DNA of 64,000 nucleotides from Megascapheus bottae (lineage: Eukaryota; Chordata; Mammalia; Rodentia; Geomyidae): NCBI GenBank assembly GCA_024803745.1, contig JANJXV010000151.1, positions 1,240,001 through 1,304,000 on the forward strand, written 5' to 3'. How positions within the stretch are numbered: position 1 is the first letter of the stretch; each line of letters opens with the position of its first letter. This document shows positions 40,681 through 55,440 of the stretch, one piece after another. A program made the position numbers and the translations under genes. Under the pieces are notes generated by a model. It saw only the letters and a list, made by a program, of their open reading frames with translations, was not told the DNA's origin and ran no database searches.

Positions 40681-43600
40681 CCATTTTGACTTCACACACC
40701 TCCATTTTATGACTTCACACACCTTCATTCCTTCTTCAGAAACATCCATTCTATGACTGCACACATCTCCATTCTGTGACTTCACACACTTCCATTCTAT
40801 GACTTCACACACCTTCATTCTTACTTCACAAACATCCATTCTGTGACTTCACACACCTCCATTCTATGACTTCGCACACCTCCATTCTGTGACTTCACAC
40901 ACCTCCATTCTATGTCTTCACACACCTCCATTGTGACTTCACACACCTCCATTCTATGAGTTCACACACCTCCATTCTAACTTCACACACCTCCATTCTA
41001 TGACTTCACACTCCGCCATTCTGACTTCACACTCCTCCATTCTGTGAATTCACACACCTCCATTCTATGTCTTCACACACCTCCATTGTGACTTCACACA
41101 CCTCCATTCTATGAGTTCACACACCTCCATTCTAACTTCACACACCTCCATTCTATGACTTCACACTCCGCCATTCTGACTTCACACTCCTCCATTCTGT
41201 GAATTCACAAAACTCCATTTTATGATTTCACACACCTCCATACTATGACTTCACACACCTCCATCTATGACTTCACACACCTCCATTCTGATTTCACACA
41301 CCTCAATTCTGACTTCATACACCTCCATTCTGACTTCACACACCAATGTATGACTTCACACACCTCCATTCTGTGACTTCACACACTTCCATTGTGACGA
41401 CACACACCTCCATTCTATGAGTTCACACTCCTCTATTCTATGACTTCACATACCTCCATTCTGACTTCACACACCTCCATTCTATGACTTCACAGACCTC
41501 GAATCTGTGACTTCACTCACCTCCATTCTATGACTTCAAACTGCTCCATTCTATGACTTCCCACACCTCCTTTCTATGACTTCACCCACCTCTATTCTAT
41601 GACTTCACACCTCGATTCTGACTTCGGATACCTCCATTCTGTGACTTCACACACCTCCATTCTATGACTTCAAACACCTCCATTCTCTGACTTCACACAC
41701 CTCCATTCTGAGCTCACACAACTCCATTCGGTGACTTCACACACCTCCATTCTTACTTCACAAACCTCCATTCTATGACTTCACACACTTCCATTCTATG
41801 ACTTCACACACCTCCATTCTATGACTTCACACACCTCCATTCTATGACTTCAGAAACCTACATTGTTACTTCACACACCTCCATTCTATGAGTTCACACA
41901 CCTACATTGTGACTTCACACACCTCCATTATCTGACTTCACACACCTCCATTCTGACTTCACACACCTCCATTCTGTCTTCACACACATGAATTCTGTGA
42001 CTTCACACACCTCCATTCTATGATTTCACAAACCTCCATTCTATGACTTCACAGACCTCCATTCTATGACTCCACACACCTCCTTTATGAGTTCACACAC
42101 ATCCATTCTGTGACTTCACACACCTCCATTGTGACTTCATACACCTCCATTCTATGAGTTCACACACCTCCATTCTGACTTCACACACTTCCATTCTATG
42201 ACTTCACACAGCTCCATTCTGACTTCACACACCTCCATTCTATGACTTCGCACACCTCTATTCTGACTTCACACACCTGTTCTGTGACTTCACACACCTC
42301 CATTCTATGACTTCACAAACCTCCATTCTGTGACTTCACACACCTCCACTCTGTGACTTTACACACCTCCATTCTGTGACTTCACACACCTCCATTCTCT
42401 GATTTCACACACAATCCATTCTATGACTTCACAAACCTCCATTCTTTGATTTCACACTCCTCCTTCCTATGACTTCACACACCTCCATTGTGACTTCACA
42501 CAGCTCCATTCTGTGACTTCACACACCTCCATTCTGTGACTTCACACACCTCCATACTATGACTTCCCCACACCTTCAATCTATGACTTCACACACCTCC
42601 ATTCTATGACTTCACACGCTTCCAATCTATGACTTCACCCACCTCCAATCTATGACTTCACACACCTCTATTTTATGACTTCACACACCTGCATTCTGAC
42701 TTCACACACCTCCATTCTCTGATTTCACACACCCCCATTCTATGACTTCACACACCTCCATTGTGACTTAACACACCTCCATTCTATGAGTTCATACACC
42801 TCCATTGTGACTTCACAAACCTCCATTCTATGACTTCACAGACTTTGAATAGGTGACTTCACTCACCTCCACTCTATGACTTCACACTTCTCCATTCTAT
42901 GACTTCCCACACCTCCTTTCCATGACTTCACCCACCCCCATTCTATGACTTCACACCTCCATTCTGACTTCACAAACCTCCATTCTGTGACTTCACACAC
43001 CTGCATTCTATGAGTTCACACACCTCCATTTTGACTTCACACACCTCCATTCTATGACTTCACACACCTTCATTCTTACTTCCGAAACATCCATTCTATG
43101 ACTTCACACACCTCCATTCTGTGACTTCACACACCTCCATTCTATGACTTCACACACCTCCATTCTGTGACTTCACACACCTCCATTCTATGTCTTCACA
43201 CTCCTCCATTGTGACTTCACACACGTCCATTCTATGAGTTCACACACCTCCATTCTGACTTCACACACCTCCATTCTATGACTTCACACTCCTCCAATCT
43301 GACTTCACACAGCTCCATTCTGTGAATTCACAAAATTCCATTCTATGATTTCACACACCTCCATACTGTGACTTCACACACCTCCATCTATGACTTCAAA
43401 CACCTCCATTCTGAGTTCACACACCTCCATTCTGTGACGTCACACACCTCCATTCTGACTTCACACACCTCCAATATATGACTTTACACACCTCCATTCT
43501 GTGACTTCACACACTTCCATTGTGACGTCACACACCTCCATTCTATAAGTTCACACACATCCATTCTAGGACTTCACACTCCTCAATTCTGACATCACAC

Positions 43601-44729
43601 AGCTCCATTCTATGACTTCACAGACCTCGGATCTGGGACTTCACTCACCTCCATTCTATGACTTCACACTCCTCTATTCTATGACTTCCCACAACTCCTT
43701 TCTATGACTTCACCCACCTCTATTCTATGACTTCACACCTCCATTCTGACTTCACACACCTCCATTCTGTGACTTCACACACCTCCATTCTGTGACTTCA
43801 CACACCTCCATTCTATGACTTCACACACCTTCATTCTTACTTCAGAAACATCCATTCTATGACCTCACATACCTCCATTCTATGACTTCACAAACCTCCA
43901 TTCTGTGACTTCCCACACCTCCATTCTGTGTTCACACATCTCTATTCTGTGACTTCACACACCTCCTTTCGGACTTCACACACCTCCCTTCTGTGACTTC
44001 ACACACCTCCATTGTGAGTTCCCCCACTTCCATTCTGTGACTTCACACACCTCCATTCTGTGCCTTCACACACCTCCATTCTGTGACTTCACACACCTCC
44101 ATTCTATGACTTCACACACCTCCATTCTATGAATTCACACACCTCCATTCCGTGACTTCACACACCTCCATTGTATGATTTCACACACCTCTATTCTGTG
44201 ACTCCACACACCTCTTTCTGAGTTCACACAACTCCATTCTATGAATTCCCACACCTGCATTGTGACTTCACCCACCTCCATTCTATGAGTTCACACACCT
44301 GCATTGTGACTTCACACACCTCCATTCTATGACTTCACACATCTCCATTCTGACTTCACACATCTCCATGCTGTGACTTCACACCCTCCATTCTATGACT
44401 TCACACACCTCCATTCTTTGACTTCACACACCTCCATTCTATGACTTCACACACCTCCATTCTTTCACTTCACCACCTCCATTCTATGACTTCACACACC
44501 TCCATTCTATGACTTCATACACCTGCATTGTGACTTCACCCACCTCAATTCTATGAGTTCACACACCTCCATTCTGTGACTTCACACACATCCATTGTGT
44601 GACTTCACACACCTCCATTGTTTGACTTCACACACCTCCATTCTATGACTTCACACACTTCCATTCTATGAGTTCACACACTTCGATTCTATGACTTCAC
44701 ACACCTCCATTCTATGACTTCACACACCT
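40681..44729. repeat. 4,049-bp higher-order repeat E, copy E1
   Basis: CATTCCTTCTTCAG at about 40725 recurs 4,049 bp later (CTTCTTCAGA at 40731 and 44780). GAGCTC at 41710 and 45759 gives the same spacing. From about 40.98 kb E1 is D-like, aligning with D2 from 34.4 kb at offsets of 6,709-6,843. The offset grows by 134 bp near 41.75-41.88 kb and at related places because extra units are present. E is thus a rearranged D copy that became a tandem unit of its own. A 155-bp internal duplication is listed separately. Confidence 0.85.
40912..41221. repeat. 155-bp tandem duplication characteristic of repeat E
   Basis: CTATGTCTTC begins two nearly identical five-landmark strings with ATGTC at 40912 and 41067, 155 bp apart (four 23-bp plus three 21-bp units). 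The first string ends GTGAATTCACACACC and the second GTGAATTCACAAAAC. The same pair occurs in the other E-type copies at 44961/45116, 46585/46740 and 57912/58067, so it marks this lineage. Families A and D carry a single copy of the string. Confidence 0.83.
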
Positions 44730-46560
44730 CCATTTTGACTTCACACACCTCCATTTTATGACTTCACACACCTTCATTCCTTCTTCAGAAACATCCATTC
44801 TATGACCGCACACATCTCCATTCTGTGACTTCACACACTTCCATTCTATGACTTCACACACCTTCATTCTTACTTCACAAACATCCATTCTGTGACTTCA
44901 CACACCTCCATTCTATGACTTCGCACACCTCCATTCTGTGACTTCACACACCTCCATTCTATGTCTTCACACACCTCCATTGTGACTTCACACACCTCCA
45001 TTCTATGAGTTCACACACCTCCATTCTAACTTCACACACCTCCATTCTATGACTTCACACTCCGCCATTCTCACTTCACACTCCTCCATTCTGTGAATTC
45101 ACACACCTCCATTCTATGTCTTCACACACCTCCATTGTGACTTCACACACCTCCATTCTATGAGTTCACACACCTCCATTCTAACTTCACACACCTCCAT
45201 TCTATGACTTCACACTCCGCCATTCTGACTTCACACTCCTCCATTCTGTGAATTCACAAAACTCCATTTTATGATTTCACACACCTCCATACTATGACTT
45301 CACACACCTCCATCTATGACTTCACACACCTCCATTCTGATTTCACACACCTCAATTCTGACTTCATACACCTCCATTCTGACTTCACACACCAATGTAT
45401 GACTTCACACACCTCCATTCTGTGACTTCACACACTTCCATTGTGACGACACACACCTCCATTCTATGAGTTCACACTCCTCTATTCTATGACTTCACAT
45501 ACCTCCATTCTGACTTCACACACCTCCATTCTATGACTTCACAGACCTCGAATCTGTGACTTCACTCACCTCCATTCTATGACTTCAAACTGCTCCATTC
45601 TATGACTTCCCACACCTCCTTTCTATGACTTCACCCACCTCTATTCTATGACTTCACACCTCGATTCTGACTTCAGATACCTCCATTCTGTGACTTCACA
45701 CACCTCCATTCTATGACTTCAAACACCTCCATTCTCTGACTTCACACACCTCCATTCTGAGCTCACACAACTCCATTCGGTGACTTCACACACCTCCATT
45801 CTTACTTCACAAACCTCCATTCTATGACTTCACACACTTCCATTCTATGACTTCACACACCTCCATTCTATGACTTCACACACCTCCATTCTATGACTTC
45901 AGAAACCTACATTGTTACTTCACACACCTCCATTTTATGAGTTCACACACCTACATTGTGACTTCACACACCTCCATTATCTGACTTCACAAACCTCCAT
46001 TCTGACTTCACACACCTCCATTCTGTCTTCACACACATGAATTCTGTGACTTCACACACCTCCATTCTATGATTTCACAAACCTCCATTCTATGACTTCA
46101 CAGACCTCCATTCTATGACTCCACACACCTCCTTTATGAGTTCACACACATCCATTCTGTGACTTCACACACCTCCATTGTGACTTCATACACCTCCATT
46201 CTATGAGTTCACACACCTCCATTCTGACTTCACACACTTCCATTCTATGACTTCACACAGCTCCATTCTGACTTCACACACCTCCATTCTATGACTTCGC
46301 ACACCTCTATTCTGACTTCACACACCTGTTCTGTGACTTCACACACCTCCATTCTATGACTTCACAAACCTCCATTCTGTGACTTCACACACCTCCACTC
46401 TGTGACTTTACACACCTCCATTCTGTTACTTCACACACCTCCATTCTCTGATTTCACACACAATCCATTCTATGACTTCACAAACCTCCATTCTTTGATT
46501 TCACACTCCTCCTTCCTATGACTTCACACACCTCCATTGTGACTTCACACAGCTCCATTC
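44730..46560. repeat. 4,049-bp repeat E, partial copy E2
   Basis: CCATTTTGAC at 44730 matches 40681 exactly 4,049 bp earlier. The block follows E1 through GAGCTC (45759) to about 42511 of E1. Private changes are GACCGCACAC near 44805 (GACTGCACAC in E1), CCATTCTCAC near 45067 and CTGTTACTTC near 46426. It ends at a join where the sequence steps back to the CTATGTCTTC units. Confidence 0.86.
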
Positions 46561-48184
46561 TGTGACTTCACACACCTCCATTCTATGTCTTCACACACCT
46601 CCATTGTGACTTCACACACCTCCATTCTATGAGTTCACACACCTCCATTCTAACTTCACACACCTCCATTCTATGACTTCACACTCCGCCATTCTGACTT
46701 CACACTCCTCCATTCTGTGAATTCACACACCTCCATTCTATGTCTTCACACACCTCCATTGTGACTTCACACACCTCCATTCTATGAGTTCACACACCTC
46801 CATTCTAACTTCACACACCTCCATTCTATGACTTCACACTCCGCCATTCTGACTTCACACTCCTCCATTCTGTGAATTCACAAAACTCCATTTTATGATT
46901 TCACACACCTCCATACTATGACTTCACACACCTCCATCTATGACTTCACACACCTCCATTCTGATTTCACACACCTCAATTCTGACTTCATACACCTCCA
47001 TTCTGACTTCACACACCAATGTATGACTTCACACACCTCCATTCTGTGACTTCACACACTTCCATTGTGACGACACACACCTCCATTCTATGAGTTCACA
47101 CTCCTCTATTCTATGACTTCACATACCTCCATTCTGACTTCACACACCTCCATTCTATGACTTCACAGACCTCGAATCTGTGACTTCACTCACCTCCATT
47201 CTATGACTTCAAACTGCTCCATTCTATGACTTCCCACACCTCCTTTCTATGACTTCACCCACCTCTATTCTATGACTTCACACCTCGATTCTGACTTCAG
47301 ATACCTCCATTCTGTGACTTCACACACCTCCATTCTATGACTTCAAACACCTCCATTCTCTGACTTCACACACCTCCATTCTGAGCTCACACAACTCCAT
47401 TCGGTGACTTCACACACCTCCATTCTTACTTCACAAACCTCCATTCTATGACTTCACACACTTCCATTCTATGACTTCACACACCTCCATTCTATGACTT
47501 CACACACCTCCATTCTATGACTTCAGAAACCTACATTGTTACTTCACACACCTCCATTCTATGAGTTCACACACCTACATTGTGACTTCACACACCTCCA
47601 TTATCTGACTTCACACACCTCCATTCTGACTTCACACACCTCCATTCTGTCTTCACACACATGAATTCTGTGACTTCACACACCTCCATTCTATGATTTC
47701 ACAAACCTCCATTGTATGACTTCACAGACCTCCATTCTATGACTTCACACACCTCCTTTATGAGTTCACACACATCCATTCTGTGACTTCACACACCTCC
47801 ATTGTGACTTCATACACCTCCATTCTATGAGTTCACACACCTCCATTCTGACTTCACACACTTCCATTCTATGACTTCACACAGCTCCATTCTGACTTCA
47901 CACACCTCCATTCTATGACTTCGCACACCTCTATTCTGACTTCACACACCTGTTCTGTGACTTCACACACCTCCATTCTATGACTTCACAAACCTCCATT
48001 CTGTGACTTCACACACCTCCACTCTGTGACTTTACACACCTCCATTCTGTGACTTCACACACCTCCATTCTCTGATTTCACACACAATCCATTCTATGAC
48101 TTCACAAACCTCCATTCTTTGATTTCACACTCCTCCTTCCTATGACTTCACACACCTCCATTGTGACTTCACACAGCTCCATTC
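46561..48184. repeat. 1,624-bp tandem duplication of the end of E2
   Basis: This segment repeats 44937-46560 at an offset of 1,624 bp: ATGTC 44961 to 46585, and GAGCTC 45759 to 47383. The join at 46561-46584 lies inside a canonical unit shared by donor and target, so no base is out of register. The E-like copy at 55.44-59.5 kb has this segment only once. The extra copy was therefore either gained here after the large segmental duplication or lost there. Confidence 0.85.
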
Positions 48185-50930
48185 TGTGACTTCACACACC
48201 TCCATTCTGTGACTTCACACACCTCCATACTATGACTTCCCCACACCTTCAATCTATGACTTCACACACCTCCATTCTATGACTTCACACGCTTCCAATC
48301 TATGACTTCACCCACCTCCAATCTATGACTTCACACACCTCTATTTTATGACTTCACACACCTGCATTCTGACTTCACACACCTCCATTCTCTGATTTCA
48401 CACACCCCCATTCTATGACTTCACACACCTCCATTGTGACTTAACACACCTCCATTCTATGAGTTCATACACCTCCATTCTGACTTCACAAACCTCCATT
48501 CTATGACTTCACAGACTTTGAATAGGTGACTTCACTCACCTCCACTCTATGACTTCACACTTCTCCATTCTATGACTTCCCACACCTCCTTTCCATGACT
48601 TCACCCACCCCCATTCTATGACTTCACACCTCCATTCTGACTTCACACACCTCCATTCTGTGACTTCACACACCTGCATTCTATGAGTTCACACACCTCC
48701 ATTTTGACTTCACACACCTCCATTCTATGACTTCACACACCTTCATTCTTACTTCAGAAACATCCATTCTATGACTTCACACACCTCCATTCTGTGACTT
48801 CACACACCTCCATTCTATGACTTCACACACCTCCATTCTGTGACTTCACACACCTCCATTCTATGTCTTCACACTCCTCCATTGTGACTACACACACGTC
48901 CATTCTATGAGTTCACACACCTCCATTCTGACTTCACACACCTCCATTCTATGACTTCACACTCCTCCAATCTGACTTCACACAGCTCCATTCTGTGAAT
49001 TCACAAAATTCTATTCTATGACTTCACACACCTCCATACTGTGACTTCACACACCTCCATCTATGACTTCAAACACCTCCATTCTGAGTTCACACACCTC
49101 CATTCTGTGACGTCACACACCTCCATTCTGACTTCACACACCTCCAATATATGACTTTACACACCTCCATTCTGTGACTTCACACACTTCCATTGTGACG
49201 TCACACACCTCCATTCTATAAGTTCACACACATCCATTCTAGGACTTCACACTCCTCAATTCTGACATCACACAGCTCCATTCTATGACTTCACAGACCT
49301 CGGATCTGTGACTTCACTCACCTCCATTCTATGACTTCACACTCCTCTATTCTATGACTTCCCACAACTCCTTTCTATGACTTCACCCACCTCTATTCCA
49401 TGACTTCACACCTCCATTCTGACTTCACACACCTCCATTCTGTGACTTCACACACCTCCATTCTGTGACTTCACACACCTCCATTCTATGACTTCACACA
49501 CCTTCATTCTTACTTCAGAAACATCCATTCTATGACCTCACATACCTCCATTCTATGACTTCACAAACCTCCATTCTGTGACTTCCCACACCTCCATTCT
49601 GTGTTCACACATCTCTATTCTGTGACTTCACACACCTCCTTTCGGACTTCACACACCTCCCTTCTGTGACTTCACACACCTCCATTGTGAGTTCCCCCAC
49701 TTCCATTCTGTGACTTCACACACCTCCATTCTGTGACTTCACACACCTCCATTCTGTGACTTCACACACCTCCATTCTATGACTTCACACACCTCCATTC
49801 TATGAATTCACACACCTCCATTCCGTGACTTCACACACCTCCATTGTATGATTTCACACACCTCTATTCTGTGACTCCACACACCTCTTTCTGAGTTCAC
49901 ACAACTCCATTCTATGAATTCCCACACCTGCATTGTGACTTCACCCACCTCCATTCTATGAGTTCACACACCTGCATTGTGACTTCACACACCTCCATTC
50001 TATGACTTCACACATCTCCATTCTGACTTCACACATCTCCATGCTGTGACTTCACACACCTCCATTCTATGACTTCACACACCTCCATTCTTTGACTTCA
50101 CACACCTCCATTCTATGACTTCACACACCTCCATTCTTTCACTTCACCACCTCCATTCTATGACTTCACACACCTCCATTCTATGACTTCATACACCTGC
50201 ATTGTGACTTCACCCACCTCAATTCTATGAGTTCACACACCTGCATTATGACTTCACACACATCCATTGTATGACTTCACACACCTCCATTCTATGACTT
50301 CACACACCTCCATTCTATGAATTCACACACCTCCATTCTATGAGTTCACACACTTCGATTCTATGACTTCACACACCTCCATTCTATGACTTCACACATC
50401 TCCATTCTGACTTCACACACCTCCATTCTATGAGTTCACACACTTCGATTCTATGACTTCACACACCTCCATTCTATGACTTCACACACCTCGTTTCTGA
50501 GTTGACACACCTGCTTTCTGTGATTTCACACACCTCCAATCTGAGTTCACACACCTCCAGTCTATGACTTCACACACCTCCTTTCTTTGACATAAAAAAC
50601 CACCATTCTATGACTTCACACACCGCCATTTTCACTTCACACACCTCCATTCTACGAGTTCACACACTTCCATTCTGCCTTCACCCACCTCCATTCTATG
50701 ACTTCACTCTGCTGCCTTCTGACTTCACACACCTCCATTTATGAATTCACACGCCACCAATTTGACTTCACACACCTCCATTCTGTGACTTCACACACCT
50801 CCATTCTGTGACTTCACACACCTCCATTCTGTGACTTCACACACCTCCATTGTTTGACTTCAGACACCTCCATTCTTGGACTTCACACACCTCCATTCCA
50901 TGACTTCACACATCTCCATTCTATGAGTTC
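48185..50930. repeat. Family D segment (D4)
   Basis: This block continues in D order with TTTGAATAGG at 48516 (36001 in D2, offset 12,515). It has the 90-bp ACTTCGATTC pair (50352/50442), GACATAAAAAACC near 50588 and CTTGGACTTC near 50876. It shares CACAAAATTCTATTC near 49003 (D2 and E1 read CACAAAATTCCATTC) with 54251 and 60315, a useful tag for the origin of those two blocks. Confidence 0.84.
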
Positions 50931-53900
50931 ACACACCTCCATTCTTTGAGTTCACACACCTCCATTTTGACTTCACACACCTCCATTCTATGACTTCACA
51001 CACCTTCATTCTATGACTTCACACACCTTCATTCCTACTTCAGAAACATCCATTCTATGACTGCACACACCTCCATTCGATGACTTCACACACCTCCATT
51101 CTGAACTCACACAGGTCCATTCTATGTCGTCACACACCTCCATTCTGTGACTTCACACACTTCCATTCTATGACTTCACACACCTTCATTCTTACTTCAC
51201 AAACATCCATTCTGTGACTTCACACACCTCCATTCTATGACTTCACACACCTCCATTCTGTGACTTCACACACCTCCATTCTATGTCTTCACACACCTCC
51301 ATTGTGACTTCACACACCCCCATTCTATGAGTTCACACACCACCATTCTAACTTCACACACCTCCATTCTATGACTTCACTTTCCGCCATTCTGACTTCA
51401 CACTCCTCCATTCTGTGAATTCACAAAACTCCATTCTATGATTTCACACACCTCCATACTATGACTTCACCCACCTCCATCTATGACTTCACACACCTCC
51501 ATTCTGAGTTCTCACACCTCAATTCTGTGACTTCACACACCTCCATTCTGACTTCACACACCAATGTATGACTTCACACACCTCCATTCTGTGACTTCAC
51601 ACACTTCCATTGTGACGACACACACCTCCATTCTATGAATTCACACACCTCTATTCTATGACTTCACATACCTCCATTCTGACTTCACACACCTCCATTC
51701 TATGACTTCACACTGCTCCATTCTATGACTTCCCACACCTACTTTCTATGACTTCACCCACCTCCATCTATGACTTCACACACCTCCATTCTGAGTTCTC
51801 ACACCTCAATTCTGTGACTTCACACACCTCCATTCTATGACTTCAAACACCTCCATTCTCTGACTTCACACACCTCCATTCTGAGCTCACACAACTCCAT
51901 TCGGTGACTTCACACACCTCCATTCTTACTTCACAAACCTCCATTGTATGACTTCACACACTTCCATTCTATGACTTCACACACCTCCATTTTATGACTT
52001 CACACACCTCCATTCTATGACTTCAGAAACCTACATTGTTTCTTCACACACCTCCATTCTATGAGTTCACACACCTGCATTGTGACTTCACACACCTCCA
52101 TTATCTGACTTCACACACCTCCATTCTGACTTCACACACCTCCATTCTGTCTTCACACACATGAATTCTGTGACTTCACACACCTCCATTCTATGATTTC
52201 ACAAACCTCCATTCTATGACTTCACAGACCTCCATTCTATGACTTCACACACCTCATTTATGAGTTCACACACATCCATTCTGTGACTTCACACACCTCC
52301 ATTTTGACTTCATACACCTCCATTCTATGAGTTCACACACCTCCATTCTGACTTCACACACTTCCATTCTATGACTTCACACAGCTCCATTCTGACTTCA
52401 CACACCTCCATTCTATGACTTCGCACACCTCTATTCTGACTTCACACACCTGCATTCTATGACTTCACAAACCTCCATTCTGTGACTTCACACACCTCCA
52501 CTCTGTGACTTTACACACCTCCATTCTGTGACTTCACACACCTCCATTCTCTGATTTCACACATAATCCATTCTATGACTTCACAAACCTCCATTCTTTG
52601 ATTTCACACACCTCCATCCTATGACTTCACACACCTCCCTTGTGACTTCACACAGCTCCATTCTGTGACTTCACACACCTCCATTCTGTGACTTCACACA
52701 CCTCCATACTATGACTTCCCCACACCTGCAATCTATGACTTCACACACCTCCATTCTATGACGTCACACGCTTCCAATCTATGACTTCACACACCCCCAT
52801 TCTATGACTTCACACACCTCCATTGTGACTTCACACACCTCCATTCTATGTGTTCATACACCTCCATTCTGACTTCACAAACCTCCATTCTATGACTTCA
52901 CAGACTTTGAATATGTGACTTCACTCACCTCCACTCTATGACTTCACACTTCTCCATTCTATGACTTCCCACACCTCCTTTCCATGACTTCACCCACCCC
53001 CATTCTATGATTTCACTCCTCCATTCTGACTTCACACACCTCCATTCTGTGACTTCACACACCTCCATTCTATGAGTTCACACACCTCCATTTTGACTTC
53101 ACACACCTCCATTCTATGACTTCACACACCTTCATTCTTACTTCAGAAACATCCATTCTATGATTTCACACACCTTCATCCTATGACTTCACACACCTCC
53201 ATTCTACGACTTCACACCTCCATTCTGTGACTTCACACACCTCCATTCTCTGTCTTCACACACCTCCATTGTGACTTCATACACGTCCATTCTATGAGTT
53301 CACACACCTCCATTCTGACTTCAAACACCTCCATTCTATGACTTCACACTCCTCCATTCTGACTTCACACAGCTCCATTCTGTGACTTCACACACCTCCA
53401 TTGTGAGTTCACCCACTTCCATTCTGTGACTTCACACACCTCCATTCTGTTACTTCACACCCCTCAATTCTGTGACTTCACACACCTCCATTCTATGACT
53501 TCACACACCTCCATTCTATGAATTCACACACCTCCATTCTGTGACTTCACACACCTCCATTTTATGACTTCACACACCTCTATTCTGTGACTTCACACAC
53601 CTCCTTTCTGAGTTCACACAACTCCATTCTATGACTTCACACACCTGCATTGTGACTTCACCCACCTCCATTCTATGAGTTCACACACCTGCATTGTGAC
53701 TTCACACACCTCCATTCTATGACTTCACACATCTCCATTCTGACTTCACACACCTCCATGCTGTGACTTCACACAGCTCCATTCTATTACTTCACACACC
53801 TCCATTCTTTGACTTCACACACCTCCATTCTATGACTTCACACACCTCCACTGTGACTTCACAGAACTCCATTCTGTGACTTCAAACACCTCCCTCTGTG

Positions 53901-54035
53901 ACTTCACACACCTCCAATTTATGACTTCACACACTTCCAATCTATGACTTCACACACCTCCATTCTATGACTTCACACACCTGCATTCTGACTTCACACA
54001 CCTCCATTCTCTGACTTCACATACCTCCATTCTGT
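50931..54035. repeat. Distant copy of the B-linker-A block (A5)
   Basis: The order of linker and A variants at about 10.0-13.14 kb reappears here, 40.9 kb away. CATTCCTACTTCAG is at about 51030 (offset 40,934), GAGCTC at 51883 (offset 40,889), and TTTGAATATG (A type, not the D type TTTGAATAGG) at 52906 (offset 40,866). The changing offsets reflect a few units gained or lost. One reshuffle near 51.71-51.83 kb brings a second CATCTATGACTTC to GAGTTCTCAC string. Landmarks match those of A1 rather than D. Confidence 0.82.
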
Positions 54036-55013
54036 GACTTCACACACCTCCATTCTATGACTTCACACACCTCCATTCTGTGACTTCACACACCTCCATT
54101 CTATGTCTTCACACTCCTCCATTGTGACTTCACACACGTCCATTCTATGAGTTCACACACCTCCATTCTGACTTCACACACCTCCATTCTATGACTTCAC
54201 ACTCCTCCAATCTGACTTCACACAGCTCCATTCTGTGAATTCACAAAATTCTATTCTATGACTTCACACACCTCCATACTGTGACTTCACACACCTCCAT
54301 CTATGACTTCAAACACCTCCATTCTGAGTTCACACACCTCCATTCTGTGACGTCACACACCTCCATTCTGACTTCACACACCTCCAATATATGACTTTAC
54401 ACACCTCCATTCTGTGACTTCACACACTTCCATTGTGACGTCACACACCTCCATTCTATAAGTTCACACACATCCATTCTAGGACTTCACACTCCTCAAT
54501 TCTGACATCACACAGCTCCATTCTATGACTTCACAGACCTCGGATCTGTGACTTCACTCACCTCCATTCTATGACTTCACACTCCTCTATTCTATGACTT
54601 CCCACAACTCCTTTCTATGACTTCACCCACCTCTATTCTATGACTTCACACCTCCATTCTGACTTCACACACCTCCATTCTGTGACTTCACACACCTCCA
54701 TTCTGTGACTTCACACACCTCCATTCTATGACTTCACACACCTTCATTCTTACTTCAGAAACATCCATTCTATGACCTCACATACCTCCATTCTATGACT
54801 TCACAAACCTCCATTCTGTGACTTCCCACACCTCCATTCTGTGACTTCCCACACCTCCATTCTGTGTTCACACATCTCTATTCTGTGACTTCACACACCT
54901 CCTTTCGGACTTCACACACCTCCCTTCTGTGACTTCACACACCTCCATTGTGAGTTCCCCCACTTCCATTCTGTGACTTCACACACCTCCATTCTGTGAC
55001 TTCACACACCTCC
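54036..55013. repeat. D-type patch inserted into the A5 copy
   Basis: At about 54036 the A5 order switches to D variants matching 48.80-49.77 kb at an offset of 5,240 bp. The match includes the private CACAAAATTCTATTC tag at 54241 and TTTCGGACTTC near 54902. At 55014 the order steps back to A variants already seen at 53605, so A plus patch forms a 1,409-bp partial tandem repeat. Both joins fall within canonical units. Confidence 0.82.
54818..54863. repeat. Single 23-bp unit duplicated
   Basis: The unit starting GTGACTTCCCACACC occurs twice in a row (54818-54840 and 54841-54863). Every other D-type copy has it once before the shortened GTGTTCACAC unit, for example near 49578 and 60886. This is the smallest clear step of array growth in the window. 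Confidence 0.88.
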
Positions 55014-55440
55014 TTTCTGAGTTCACACAACTCCATTCTATGACTTCACACACCTGCATTGTGACTTCACCCACCTCCATTCTATGAGTTCACACACCTG
55101 CATTGTGACTTCACACACCTCCATTCTATGACTTCACACATCTCCATTCTGACTTCACACACCTCCATGCTGTGACTTCACACAGCTCCATTCTATTACT
55201 TCACACACCTCCATTCTTTGACTTCACACACCTCCATTCTATGACTTCACACACCTCCACTGTGACTTCACAGAACTCCATTCTGTGACTTCAAACACCT
55301 CCCTCTGTGACTTCACACACCTCCAATTTATGACTTCACACACTTCCAATCTATGACTTCACACACCTCCATTCTATGACTTCACACACCTGCATTCTGA
55401 CTTCACACACCTCCATTCTCTGACTTCACACACCTCCATT
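55014..55440. repeat. Repeat of the A5 end (1,409-bp tandem, partial second copy)
   Basis: TTTCTGAGTTCACACAAC at 53605 recurs at 55014, and the rare ATTCTATTAC at 53781 recurs at 55190, both 1,409 bp apart. The block ends near 55440, where CTCTGACTTC units join GTGACTTCACACAGC units of the large segmental duplication. Confidence 0.83.

Noticed and set aside
40648..40839. 63-codon - strand open frame
   Set aside because: Translated repeat with no domain, no start context and no support outside the unit.
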